Source: JAIBJN01 sp963775505 (GTDB taxonomy: Bacteria > Actinomycetota > Thermoleophilia > Gaiellales > Gaiellaceae). From it: a DNA stretch of 64,000 nucleotides. The DNA lies in the NCBI GenBank assembly GCA_963775505.1, contig CAVZIL010000007.1:310001-374000 (forward strand), in the 5' to 3' direction. Positions 43,248 to 51,507 of this stretch are shown piece after piece. Both the position numbers and the translations under genes were made by a program. A model generated the notes under the pieces. That model was not told the origin of the DNA. It did no database searches and saw nothing but the letters and a program-made list of their open reading frames with translations. Numbering within the stretch: the first letter of the stretch is position 1; the number at the start of each line of letters is the position of its first letter.

Positions 43248-45398
43248 ATGGCGGTCACGTCTCCCGAGCAGTACCTCTCGGACCTGAACCCGGCCCAGCG
43301 CGAGGCGGTCCTCGCCACGGAGGGCCCGGTGCTGGTCGTCGCGGGAGCCGGGTCGGGGAAGACGCGCGTGCTCACGCACCGCATCGCGCACCTCGTCACC
43401 GCCTGCGGCGTGAAGCCGAACGAGATCCTCGCCATCACGTTCACGAACAAGGCCGCGGGGGAGATGAAGCGCCGCCTCGAGGCCTCGCTCGGGGACGTCG
43501 TCCAGCGCATGTGGGTGATGACCTTCCACGCCGCCTGCGGCCGCATCCTCCGCCGTGAAGCGCCGCGCCTGGCCTACAAGTCGAACTTCACGATCTACGA
43601 CCAGGCCGACCAGGTCCGGGTCGTCAAGGCGATCGTGGAGGAGGAGGGCTGGGATCCCAAGCGCTTCGTCCCGCGCGGGATCCACGCGCAGATCTCGACG
43701 GCGAAGAATCAGCTCGTCGGGCCCGACGAGTACGCGCGGCGGGTCGGCTCCTTCTACGAGCAGACCGTCGCCGCCGTCTACGACCGCTACCAGCGGCGGC
43801 TCCACGCTTCGAACGCCATGGACTTCGACGACCTGCTCATGCGCACCGTCGAGGTCCTGGAGAACCACCCGGACGCGCACGAGAAGTGGCAGAAGGCCTT
43901 CCGTTACGTGCTCGTGGACGAGTACCAGGACACGAACCACGCGCAGTACCGGCTCCTCCAGCTCCTCGCGGGCGAGCACGGCAACGTCTTCGCCGTCGGC
44001 GACCCCGACCAGTCGATCTACGCCTTCCGCGGCGCGGACATCCGCAACATCCTCGAGTTCGAGCGCGACTTCGGCGGTGCGCAGGTGATCGCGCTCGAGC
44101 AGAACTACCGCTCGACGAACGCGATCCTCCGCGCGGCCAACAGCCTCATCGCCCACAACCGCGAACGGAAGCCGAAGAACCTCTTCAGCGACCTGGGCGA
44201 GGGCGACCCGGTCCGCGCGCTCGAGGTCGAGGACGAGCACGCCGAGGCGCGTTTTGTCGCGTCCGAGCTCGCGGGCCTGCTGGAAGGGGGCTATGCGGGC
44301 TCCGAGCTCGCGGTCTTCTACCGCACGAACGCGCAGTCGCGAGTCCTGGAGGACGTGCTCGTCCGGCAGGAGATCCCGTACCAGGTGATCGGCGGCCCGC
44401 GCTTCTACGAGCGGGCCGAGATCAAGGACGCCGTCGCCTACCTCCAGGTGCTCGACAACCCGTTCGACGGCGTCTCGCTCGCCCGCATCGCCAACAGGCC
44501 CCGCCGGGGAATCGGCGACGCGTCGATCGCGCGCCTCCAGGTGTACGCCGATGCGCAGGGAATTTCGCTCTTCGAGGCGCTCGCCCAGGCCGAGGAGGCG
44601 GGTGTCGGCGCGGCCCCGCTCAAGGCGGTCCAGCGGCTGCACGGGCTGCTCCAGTCGCTGATGGCCGGCGCCCTCGAGCTTCCCGTGCCCGAGCTCCTGG
44701 AGAAGGTGCTCGACCGGAGCGGTTACCTCGAGGCGCTCAAAGCCGAGCGCACGATCGAGGCGCAGGGCCGGATCGAGAACCTGCTCGAGCTCGGCGGCGT
44801 CGCGCTCGAGTACCAGGCGGCGGCCGAGAGCCCGACGCTCTCGGAGTTCCTGCAGCAGATCTCGCTCTTCTCCGACCAGGACGCGCTCGCCGAGGAGGGA
44901 AGCCGCGTCACGCTGATGACCCTCCACAACGCGAAGGGCCTCGAGTTCCGGGCGGTGTTCCTCGTCGGCATGGAGGAGGGCGTCTTCCCGCACGCGCGCT
45001 CCATCGAGGAGCAGGGGATCGAGGAGGAGCGGCGCCTCGCGTACGTCGGTCTCACCCGCGCGCAGGAGCGCTTGACGCTGATGCACGCCGCAACCCGCTC
45101 GCTCTGGGGGTCGCGCGACTACCGCACGCCGAGCCGGTTCCTGGAGGAGCTTCCCGACGAGATCGAGCACGAGCGCCTGCGGCCGACGTCCTGGACCGGC
45201 TACAACGCGCCGCGCGCCTCGCTGGCGCCGAGCGGCCCGACCCCCGACCTGTCGACCGGCGACTCGGTTCGCCACTCGACCCTCGGCGAGGGCGTCGTCG
45301 TTCGCATCGAGGGCGACGGCATCGTGACCGTGCGCTTCGCCCAGGACGGCGCCGAGCGCCGGCTCATGCTCGACTACGCGCCGCTGGAGAAGGTGTGA
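43248..45398 (+). CDS. pcrA: UvrD/PcrA-type superfamily 1 DNA helicase
   Basis: 716 aa. Q-motif LNPAQREAV; Walker A VVAGAGSGKTRVL; ITFTNKAAGEMKRRL (Ia); VLVDEYQDTNHAQ (II); VGDPDQSIYAFRGA (III); ALEQNYRST (IV); VTLMTLHNAKGLEF (V) and YVGLTRAQERL (VI). The C-terminus has a Tudor-like segment (DSVRHSTLGEGVVVRIEGDG) as in PcrA, where it contacts RNA polymerase. It acts in repair and replication-fork maintenance. No LexA box is seen. Confidence 0.95.
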   Translation: MAVTSPEQYLSDLNPAQREAVLATEGPVLVVAGAGSGKTRVLTHRIAHLVTACGVKPNEILAITFTNKAAGEMKRRLEASLGDVVQRMWVMTFHAACGRILRREAPRLAYKSNFTIYDQADQVRVVKAIVEEEGWDPKRFVPRGIHAQISTAKNQLVGPDEYARRVGSFYEQTVAAVYDRYQRRLHASNAMDFDDLLMRTVEVLENHPDAHEKWQKAFRYVLVDEYQDTNHAQYRLLQLLAGEHGNVFAVGDPDQSIYAFRGADIRNILEFERDFGGAQVIALEQNYRSTNAILRAANSLIAHNRERKPKNLFSDLGEGDPVRALEVEDEHAEARFVASELAGLLEGGYAGSELAVFYRTNAQSRVLEDVLVRQEIPYQVIGGPRFYERAEIKDAVAYLQVLDNPFDGVSLARIANRPRRGIGDASIARLQVYADAQGISLFEALAQAEEAGVGAAPLKAVQRLHGLLQSLMAGALELPVPELLEKVLDRSGYLEALKAERTIEAQGRIENLLELGGVALEYQAAAESPTLSEFLQQISLFSDQDALAEEGSRVTLMTLHNAKGLEFRAVFLVGMEEGVFPHARSIEEQGIEEERRLAYVGLTRAQERLTLMHAATRSLWGSRDYRTPSRFLEELPDEIEHERLRPTSWTGYNAPRASLAPSGPTPDLSTGDSVRHSTLGEGVVVRIEGDGIVTVRFAQDGAERRLMLDYAPLEKV

Positions 45399-46597
45399 CG
45401 GTGGAGATCCGGGTCGCCGAGCCGGAGGAGCGTCTCGCCGCTCTCCGGCCGATCTGGCACTACTTCGGCGCGCCGTTCGGCCCGGAGGAGGAGCGCGCGG
45501 CGAGGATGCTGCTGCCCGAGGGACGCACCCTCGTCGCTGTCGACGACGGGACGATCGTGGGCGGCGCAAGCGCCTTCGAGCTCGACCTCACCGTTCCCGG
45601 CGGACACGCGCGCGCGGCCGGCCCGACCGTCGTCGGCGTCCTCCCGACCCACCGCCGGCGCGGGATCCTGCGGGAGCTGATGCGCGTCCAGATCGACGAC
45701 GTCCACGACCGTGGCGAGCCGCTCGCCGTCCTCTGGGCCTCTGAGGGAGGCATCTACGGCCGCTTCGGCTACGGCCTCGCCTCCATCGCCGCAGACGCGG
45801 AGCTGCGCCGGCCTCACACGCGCTTCGCCCGCGAGGTCGAGTGGCCGGGCGCCACGCGGCTGGTGGCCGTCGACGAGGCGCTCGCGCTCTTCCCGCAGGT
45901 CTACGACAGGGTCGCCGCCGAGACGCCGGGCATGTTCGCGCGCGCGGCGGAATGGTGGGAGCAGCGGACGCTGGCCGATTCCGAGTGGCGCCGCGAGGGC
46001 GGCGGGGAGCTCGCGTTCGCCGTGCTCGAGCTCGACGGGCGGCCGGAGGCCTACGCCGTCTACCGGCTGAACTTCTCCTACACGGACGGCGCCCCGACGG
46101 GCAAGACCGTCGTCCTCGAGGCGATGGGGGCGACGCCCGCCGCCACCGCCGCGGTCTGGCGCTACCTGCTCGACATCGACTGGATGGAGAGCGTCGAGGC
46201 CGAGCTCCTGCCCATCGACCACCCGCTGCACCTGCTGCTGCTCGAGCAGAACCGCATGAAGTTCCGCGTCGGCGACGGGCTCTGGGTGCGGCTCGTGGAC
46301 GTCGGCGCCGCGCTGGCCGCGCGCTCGTACGCGGAAGACGGCGGGCTCGTGCTGGACGTGAGCGACGAGTTCTGCCCCTGGAACGAGGGACGCTTCGCGC
46401 TCGACGGCTCGACGACCAAGGCCGCTCCCGATCTGAGGCTGTCGGCGGACGCGCTCGGCTCCGTCTACCTCGGCGGTTTCACCTTCGCCGACCTGGCGCG
46501 GGCCGGCCGCGTCGAGGAAGCCAAGGAGGGCGCAGTCGCCCGCGCGGACCTCCTCTTCCGCACCGATCGCAAGCCATGGTGCCCGGAGATCTTCTAA
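45395..46597 (+). CDS. Eis-like GNAT acetyltransferase
   Basis: 400 aa, the length of mycobacterial Eis. N-terminal GNAT: GPTVVGVLPTHRRRGILRELM (acetyl-CoA loop) and VLWASEGGIYGRFGYGLAS; a second GNAT-like middle and a sterol-carrier-like C-terminus ending LLFRTDRKPWCPEIF with the free carboxylate Eis uses in catalysis. Eis acetylates amines of aminoglycosides or proteins; substrate here is unknown. GTG 45395 overlaps the helicase stop (GTGA). Confidence 0.92.
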   Translation: MTVEIRVAEPEERLAALRPIWHYFGAPFGPEEERAARMLLPEGRTLVAVDDGTIVGGASAFELDLTVPGGHARAAGPTVVGVLPTHRRRGILRELMRVQIDDVHDRGEPLAVLWASEGGIYGRFGYGLASIAADAELRRPHTRFAREVEWPGATRLVAVDEALALFPQVYDRVAAETPGMFARAAEWWEQRTLADSEWRREGGGELAFAVLELDGRPEAYAVYRLNFSYTDGAPTGKTVVLEAMGATPAATAAVWRYLLDIDWMESVEAELLPIDHPLHLLLLEQNRMKFRVGDGLWVRLVDVGAALAARSYAEDGGLVLDVSDEFCPWNEGRFALDGSTTKAAPDLRLSADALGSVYLGGFTFADLARAGRVEEAKEGAVARADLLFRTDRKPWCPEIF

Positions 46598-46603
46598 GGA
46601 GCC

Positions 46604-46645
46604 CGAACCAAGATGAGCCTTGTGCCGTAGCGTCATCCTGGTTCG
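46604..46645 (+). terminator. Hairpin after the Eis-like gene
   Basis: A 13-bp stem with one mismatch (CGAACCAAGATGA at 46604-46616 with TCATCCTGGTTCG at 46633-46645). It has no T-run directly after it, so it may be a weak terminator or mRNA-end hairpin. Confidence 0.45.
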
Positions 46646-46661
46646 AGCTCTGAGTTTCTGC

Positions 46662-46667
46662 TAGCGT
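46662..46667 (+). promoter_or_regulatory. -10 box of the M23 peptidase gene
   Basis: TAGCGT, 8 nt before GTG 46676. Confidence 0.4.
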
Positions 46668-46675
46668 TCCGCCCC

Positions 46676-47182
46676 GTGCTTGTCGTCAAGGCCCTGCTAA
46701 TGGGCCTTTTTTCTTGCCTCGTCCTGGTCGTGCCCGCGCACGCCCGGTACGACGGATCGGACTCTCCGGCCGACTCGCTGCGCGGCCCGCGCTGGCTCCT
46801 CCCGATGGACGGCCCGCTCGGCTCGCACTTCGGGCCGCGCTGGGGCGGGATGCACGAGGGCATCGACATCGAGGGGTGGTACGAGACGCGCGTCCGGGCC
46901 TCCCAGCGCGGCGTGGTCAAGTACGTCGGCTGGCTCGACGACTACTCCGGCTACGGTCTGGTCGTGAAGATCCGGCACGAGAGCGGGATCGTGACGATGT
47001 ACGCGCACCTCGCGCGTGCCTTCGTCAAGCGCGGGCAGGCCGTCACGGCCAGGCAGATCATCGGCCGCGCCGGGTGCACGGGCTCGTGCACCGGCACGCA
47101 CCTCCATTTCCAGGCCTCGCGGCGCGGGAAGCTGATCGACCCGCTCGAGCTCCTCGGCCGGCGGGCGTTCAAGGGGCTCTGA
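46676..47182 (+). CDS. Secreted M23-family peptidoglycan endopeptidase
   Basis: 168 aa from GTG 46676, or 160 aa from ATG 46700. A signal peptide ends VVPAHA. The LytM/M23 domain has the zinc motif MHEGIDIEG (H-x3-D) and THLHFQ (HxH), plus GYGLVVKIRH and VTMYAHLAR; CTGSC may form a disulfide. Full length for a minimal M23 enzyme. It hydrolyses peptide cross-links in the wall. A terminator-like hairpin lies within its first codons. Confidence 0.9.
   Translation: MLVVKALLMGLFSCLVLVVPAHARYDGSDSPADSLRGPRWLLPMDGPLGSHFGPRWGGMHEGIDIEGWYETRVRASQRGVVKYVGWLDDYSGYGLVVKIRHESGIVTMYAHLARAFVKRGQAVTARQIIGRAGCTGSCTGTHLHFQASRRGKLIDPLELLGRRAFKGL
46688..46712 (+). terminator. Terminator-like hairpin inside the signal-peptide codons
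   Basis: AAGGCCC at 46688-46694 pairs with GGGCCTT at 46702-46708, loop TGCTAAT, followed by a T-run (46707-46712). By form it is an intrinsic terminator. It may end the upstream transcript, or act as an attenuator if the M23 gene starts at ATG 46700. Confidence 0.55.
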
Positions 47183-47721
47183 TGCGGATCGTCTACTACC
47201 TGGCCGCGAGCCTGGACGGCCGGATCGCCGGGCCCGAGCACGACCTCTCCTTCCTGCAGACGCTCTCCGGTGGCCCGAGCGGCTACGGCTACGACGAGTT
47301 CATCGCCGAGATCGACGGGCTGGTGGTCGGCGCGAGCTCGTGGGACTTCATGAAGGACTACCCGTGGACGTACGGCGAACGACCCGTCTGGGTGGTCACG
47401 CATCGCGACGACGTGGCGAGGATCGAGGGCGCCGACATGCACGTCTTCTCCGGAGACGTCACCGACCTCGTGCGCGAGCTCGAGTCCGCAGGCCTCGAAC
47501 GCGTGTGGGTGATCGGCGGCGGCAACGTCGTCGGCCAGTTCCTCGCGGTCGATCGCCTGGACGAGGTCATCGTCACGCTGGCGCCGACGTTCGTCGGCCG
47601 CGGCCCGGCCGTCGCCGACGGCGAGTTCCCGCTCCGTCGGTTCCGCCTCGTCGAGGTCCACCGCCGAGAGGGCGACGACGGCGTCCAGCTCAGGTATGAA
47701 CGGAATCGTGCGCTAGACTGA
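47182..47721 (+). CDS. Dihydrofolate reductase-fold / RibD C-terminal-like protein
   Basis: 179 aa. RIVYYLAASLDGRIAGPEHDLSFL is the standard N-terminus of the RibD_C/YyaP family; VVGASSWDFM, VWVVTHR and VWVIGGGNVVGQFL (NADPH pocket) follow. Members are NADPH-dependent reductases with unknown substrates. Start ATG overlaps the M23 stop (TGATG). Confidence 0.88.
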   Translation: MRIVYYLAASLDGRIAGPEHDLSFLQTLSGGPSGYGYDEFIAEIDGLVVGASSWDFMKDYPWTYGERPVWVVTHRDDVARIEGADMHVFSGDVTDLVRELESAGLERVWVIGGGNVVGQFLAVDRLDEVIVTLAPTFVGRGPAVADGEFPLRRFRLVEVHRREGDDGVQLRYERNRALD

Positions 47722-47731
47722 GCGGCCGCAA

Positions 47732-47804
47732 GGGCGGTTAGCTCAGTTGGGAGAGCACCAGCTCGACAAGCTGGGGGTCACTGGTTCGAGCCCAGTACCG
47801 CCCA
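47732..47804 (+). tRNA. tRNA-Val (anticodon GAC)
   Basis: The 73-nt cloverleaf folds fully: acceptor GGGCGGT/ACCGCCC, D-arm GCTC/GAGC, anticodon stem CCAGC/GCTGG, T-arm ACTGG/CCAGT with loop TTCGAGC, discriminator A. The anticodon GAC is at 47765-47767. Position 33, before the anticodon, is C instead of the near-universal U. CCA is not encoded. A -10-like TAGACT lies at 47714-47719. Confidence 0.95.
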
Positions 47805-47814
47805 CCTCGGAAAG

Positions 47815-47840
47815 CCCCGCCTAACGGGGGTTTTCTTTTT
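47815..47840 (+). terminator. Terminator after tRNA-Val
   Basis: CCCCG-CCTAA-CGGGG (47815-47829) is followed by a mostly T tract (TTTTCTTTTT). Confidence 0.85.
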
Positions 47841-48283
47841 CCGGGCGGAACCCAGAATGGGCCTGGCCCGGTTCTGGGCCGGCTCTGACCAGGATCGTCG
47901 GCGCCCGGGATACTGCGCATGGGGCTGTTGCGATTGCGCGTTAGTGCTTCAGGACGGCTAGGCAGTAGCTACACGTTGGGACGCCGCGCCTACCAGTTGG
48001 GAAGATCGTGCTCCAGAGTTCCAGATCGCTATAGCCGCCCGCGCCGTCCTGGAGGCGATGCTTGTGGCGGTTCGGCGTTCGCGTTTCGCAGAGCACCCGG
48101 CCGTCGGGATCGTCAGGGCCGAGCGACGTGCACTACGTGCCGCGCTTCCCGACTCGCTCTTGTCCGTAGGACGTGCTCGTCAAGAGGGGATCTCCTTAGC
48201 TTGAGTTTGGCAGAGCCGCCGTTACCTCGAGCGTCCGTCCTAGGGGGAGCCCGATAATTTGGCTCCCCCCACGTGGCTCTTCG
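47841..48283. other. Gap downstream of tRNA-Val with a possible gene remnant
   Basis: No complete gene is supported. On the plus strand 47960-48204 one frame reads like protein (TSWEDRAPEFQIAIAARAVL, then RAERRALRAALPDSLLSVG) but has no start codon before ATG 48058 and stops at 48202-48204, so it may be a fragment of a lost gene. The position directly after a tRNA and before an accessory region fits an integration site, but no repeat of the tRNA 3' end was found in the window. Confidence 0.4.
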
Positions 48284-49221
48284 TTATGTCGAGTCCACTT
48301 CGTCGCCGAAGTAGTCGCTATCCACCCGCTTCACGGCGTACGTCTCGCGGTCGCTCACGCCGACGTTGTGGTCGATCATCAGAGCGGCAGGCGTCTCGCC
48401 GTCCACGAGGATCACACGCGGCGACACGCCGGCCGCGTATGCTCGGGCATCGCCCGAGAAGTTCGAAGCCGTGAAGATGATCCCCTTCGACGCCCTCGCC
48501 CCCTGGAGCGCGCCGACGAAACCCTGAACGACTGGTCGCCCAACCGTCGCCTCCCATCGCTTTGCCTGCACGTAAACGACGTCCAGGCCGAGCCGGTCCT
48601 CCCGGATCACGCCGTCGATCCCGGCATCGCCGCTTCCGCCGTGCGGAGCCGCGAGTGCTCGGTGCCGTCGCCGTAACCCATCGCATGAAGAACGTCAAGG
48701 ACAAGGTCCTCAAACGCCGTGGGGAGATCACTGAGATCCTCTCCTGCAGTCTCCGCGATCAGGGCCTCTCGCAGCTCCTGGTAGGCGGCCTCGATACGCT
48801 CCTCGGGCGTCGCCGTTTCCGTCGACTCCGGCCGCATCGCCGACGTGTGCTCCGCCTTCCCCTTGCGCCGCGCCACTGCGCCTTTCTGAACTCCGGGAAC
48901 TCGGGAAACTGCGACAGCACACGCGAGGTCCACACGTTCTGGGTTCGCCGCCAGCACGTCCCGACCGCGCTCGGTGATCGCGTATACAGAGCGCCGCGGC
49001 CTGGCGAGTAGGCCAACTCGGTACAGGTACGTCGCGGCCCACCCGACCCGGTTGTCGAACGTCCTAGCGAGGCCACTGGGGAGCCGCTCAGCAAGCTCCT
49101 CCTCGGTCAGCTCGAACCTCGTCGCCAGCGCGGCGCGCACGTCGGCGATCCGCCGCTCGCCTCCCGCTGCGTACTCCTCCAGAAGCGGGCGCATCAGCGT
49201 CTGGAAATCCGGGACGGCCAT
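48284..49221 (-). CDS. Mrr-type restriction endonuclease, one frameshift
   Basis: Restored length about 312 aa. The N-terminal winged-helix domain (MAVPDFQTLMRPLLEEYAAG to YAITERGRDVLAANP) is the Mrr_N module. After a variable linker comes the Mrr catalytic domain: GYGDGTEHS, then GGSGDAGIDGVIREDRLGLD and VYVQAKRW, the D-x(n)-Q-x-K nuclease motif, and GIIFTASNFS. A single-base frameshift near 48641-48650 separates the two halves. Mrr is a type IV enzyme that cuts modified foreign DNA. If the break is real the gene is inactive. Confidence 0.85.
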
Positions 49222-49473
49222 CGCCGCTTCGTAATCTACGCTTCGTCGTGCCCTCCGTCCTGCGCCGTATCCATGGAAGGGTTTTGGGAAAGTGCCCGGG
49301 CGTTCGGTTCGCCACCCGGCCTTTTCGACGCTCGGTGCTGCGTCCTTTCGCGCCGTTCAGCTTGGTCGTCTTGCAGTGCCGGGCCGCTACGAGTCGAAGA
49401 TTGAGGGCGGCGGGATACCGTTGCGCGGCTCGGCGCCCTCGGGCTCGTCGGCGGAGTCCCACTGCTGATACGC

Positions 49474-49968
49474 TCAGAAGGATTTCGTGAGGGTCGGGTC
49501 GCAGACCTCGCACTCGCCGTAGCTGATGTCCGAATTCAGCTCGAACTCGGACACCAACACCGACGGGAAAGGGGTGCCCCTCGCCGCAGACGTAGCGAAA
49601 CACCGTGCCCAGGGGCGGATGCTTCTCCATCCGCTACGATCCAACGGCGCGCCACCCTGGATCGGGTCGCCCTCGCTGGTGAGTGCGCCAGCGCCGTCCG
49701 AGCGTCCCGCGTATATCGCCCTCATCAAGGCGCGCTTGCCCGGTCCGTTGGCCTGCCACTCGACTTGCATTCGCGCCCATAGCTCCTCGTCGAGTGGTTT
49801 CGCCTTCACGCCGAGAAAGCCGAAATGCATGGTCATCCCGGCACCGCAAGCGCGGCAGCGGCGCACCGGCTTGCCCCGCCACTGTCCACGCGTCTCGAAG
49901 CTCGTGCTGTCGTAAGTCGTCGAACCGGATGCTCCACAACCCGGGCACGCGATCGTCGGCATCGCCAC
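49474..49968 (-). CDS. Zinc-ribbon protein of unknown function, possibly frameshifted
   Basis: 164 aa. The N-terminus has a treble-clef-like pair IACPGCGASG and VRRCRACGAG, and the C-terminus ends YGECEVCDPTLTKSF. Between about 49560 and 49640 the neighbouring frame reads MEKHPPLGTVFRYVCGEGHP, which would supply the partner ligands (C-x3-H) for CEVC; the annotated frame there reads as a low-complexity shadow. Two compensating frameshifts are therefore likely. No family is recognised. Confidence 0.5.
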   Translation of the reverse strand: MAMPTIACPGCGASGSTTYDSTSFETRGQWRGKPVRRCRACGAGMTMHFGFLGVKAKPLDEELWARMQVEWQANGPGKRALMRAIYAGRSDGAGALTSEGDPIQGGAPLDRSGWRSIRPWARCFATSAARGTPFPSVLVSEFELNSDISYGECEVCDPTLTKSF

Positions 49969-50165
49969 GATCGCCGTCTGGAATCGCAGACCAGCTTGCG
50001 GGCTGCGACTCTACGACCCTCTGGCTGTCGCCTGGAGCGCAGGGACAGGGGGATCAGCCCTCGACCTTCCTCGCGTACTCCCGGTGGGGGCAGTCGCCAG
50101 GAAGAACTCAGCAGCCCTGTGCTCGGGGAAGTGTGCCGCCGAGCCGTATCGCCGGTGCCCCGCGT

Positions 50166-51233
50166 CTAGATGATCTGCACGCCTGCGGCCGCCGGATCGA
50201 ACGATTCGGGCCAGATCGTCTTCTCGTTCGCCTGCGCTTCGCTGAGGTCGGCGTCGCCGAGGTCGGCGCCGCTGAGGTTGGCGCCGCTGAGGTCGGCGCC
50301 GCTGAGGTCGGCGCCGCTGAGGTTGGCGCCGCTGAGGTCGGCGCCGCTGAGGTCGGCGTCGCTGAGGTCGGCGCCGCTGAGGTCGGCGTCGCTGAGGTTG
50401 GCGTCGCTGAGGTCGGCGTCGCTGAGGTCGGCGTCGCTGAGGTCGGCGTCGCTGAGGTCGGCGCGCGCCGAGGTTGGCCTCGCGGAGGTCGGCGCCGCTG
50501 AGGTCGGCGCGTAGGCGCTGGAGGTCGGCGCCGCTGAGGTTGGCGCCGCGGAGGTCGGCGCCGCTGAGGTTGGCGCCGCGGAGGTTGGCGTCGCTGAGGT
50601 TGGCGCCGCGGAGGTCGGCGCCGCTGAGGTTGGCGACGCTGAGGTTGGCGCCGCGAGGTCGGCGTCGCTGAGGTCGGCGCCGCTGAGGTCGGCGCCGCTG
50701 AGGTCGGCGCGGCCCAAACGAACTACGCCACTGTCCCCACCAATGAGATTCGCGTCATACAGGAATCGCAAGACAAGCCCTTTTCGTTCCTGGTCAAGCC
50801 GCGGCAAGAGAGCGAGAGTTCGGGTTCGAGCAACTGTCCGCACCGCGTCTTCAGACCCCGCGGTTGGAAGGTGATGTTCAAGCATGAGGCCGGTCATCGC
50901 GTCGAGATAGTCCCGCAACGCCTGCTCACGCTGATTCTCAGCCGCTTGTTCCTGCTCGTGTGCCGCCCGCTCAGCCTCTTGTTGCTGCTCGCGTGCCGAC
51001 CGCCAGGAGTTGAAAAGAAGGGCGACAAGCGCCAGGCCGAGCGGAACTATCAGCAGCTCGATCCAATCCCACAGGTTATGACCTGAGACGCCTGTCCAAG
51101 ACCATTCGAAGAGATAGCCGCCGATGATGCTGACCAAGATCGCAAGGCCACCGACGGCAGCAGCGAACCCCAGCGGGCTGCTGGGAGAGAAGCGCACGGC
51201 TCGCATTCTTGCCTTTCTCCGCGCCCTGACCAA
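50166..51233 (-). CDS. Membrane-anchored pentapeptide-repeat protein with two compensating frameshifts
   Basis: 355 aa. Two membrane helices (residues about 22-44 and 56-74) lead into a coiled coil (SAREQQQEAERAAHEQEQAAENQREQALRDYL region) and a short helical domain (LMLEHHLPTAGSEDAVRTVA). From residue 175 the chain is A(D/N)LSx pentapeptide repeats, which fold as a right-handed quadrilateral helix. About 60 residues in the middle read PTSAA instead, because one base is missing near 50655 and one is extra near 50465; in the other frame the ADLSG/ANLRG repeats run through. Function is unknown. A conflict-related or scaffold role is only a guess. Confidence 0.8.
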   Translation of the reverse strand: MVRARRKARMRAVRFSPSSPLGFAAAVGGLAILVSIIGGYLFEWSWTGVSGHNLWDWIELLIVPLGLALVALLFNSWRSAREQQQEAERAAHEQEQAAENQREQALRDYLDAMTGLMLEHHLPTAGSEDAVRTVARTRTLALLPRLDQERKGLVLRFLYDANLIGGDSGVVRLGRADLSGADLSGADLSDADLAAPTSASPTSAAPTSAAPTSATPTSAAPTSAAPTSAAPTSAAPTSSAYAPTSAAPTSARPTSARADLSDADLSDADLSDADLSDANLSDADLSGADLSDADLSGADLSGANLSGADLSGADLSGANLSGADLGDADLSEAQANEKTIWPESFDPAAAGVQII

Positions 51234-51507
51234 GCATGGGCCGACCTAGTCTATGCCTCTGCTCGCCTGCAACTGCAACGGCGGCATCGCAAGACTGCAG
51301 GCGGAGCCCTACCGCCTTCCCGACCGATCGCCGTTTTCGCGTCCTGGGCACCCTAAACCCCGGTGGGGGCGGTCGCCGGGAGAAAGAGTCTGGAAAGAAC
51401 CTGAGCCGGGGCGCGGCGACCTTTGCGATTCCAGCCAGGGCAGCGGCGGGCGCGGGACGACGCCGGGCGTAGACTGAGCCGCAAGTGAACAGCGCCGACC
51501 GCTACCT

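Noticed and set aside
46598..46675. c-di-AMP (ydaO-type) riboswitch before the M23 peptidase, a common arrangement in actinobacteria
   Set aside because: The gap is only 78 nt, and the conserved ydaO motifs are absent; only a simple hairpin is present.
47919..48257. Plus-strand open frame of 112 codons after the tRNA
   Set aside because: Its translation is Arg/Ser-rich without any motif; another frame of the same DNA looks more protein-like but lacks a start, so only a possible remnant is noted.
50170..50671. Dense 15-bp tandem repeats resembling a CRISPR or satellite array
   Set aside because: They have no spacers and code for pentapeptide repeats on the minus strand; the plus-strand frames are shadows of this.
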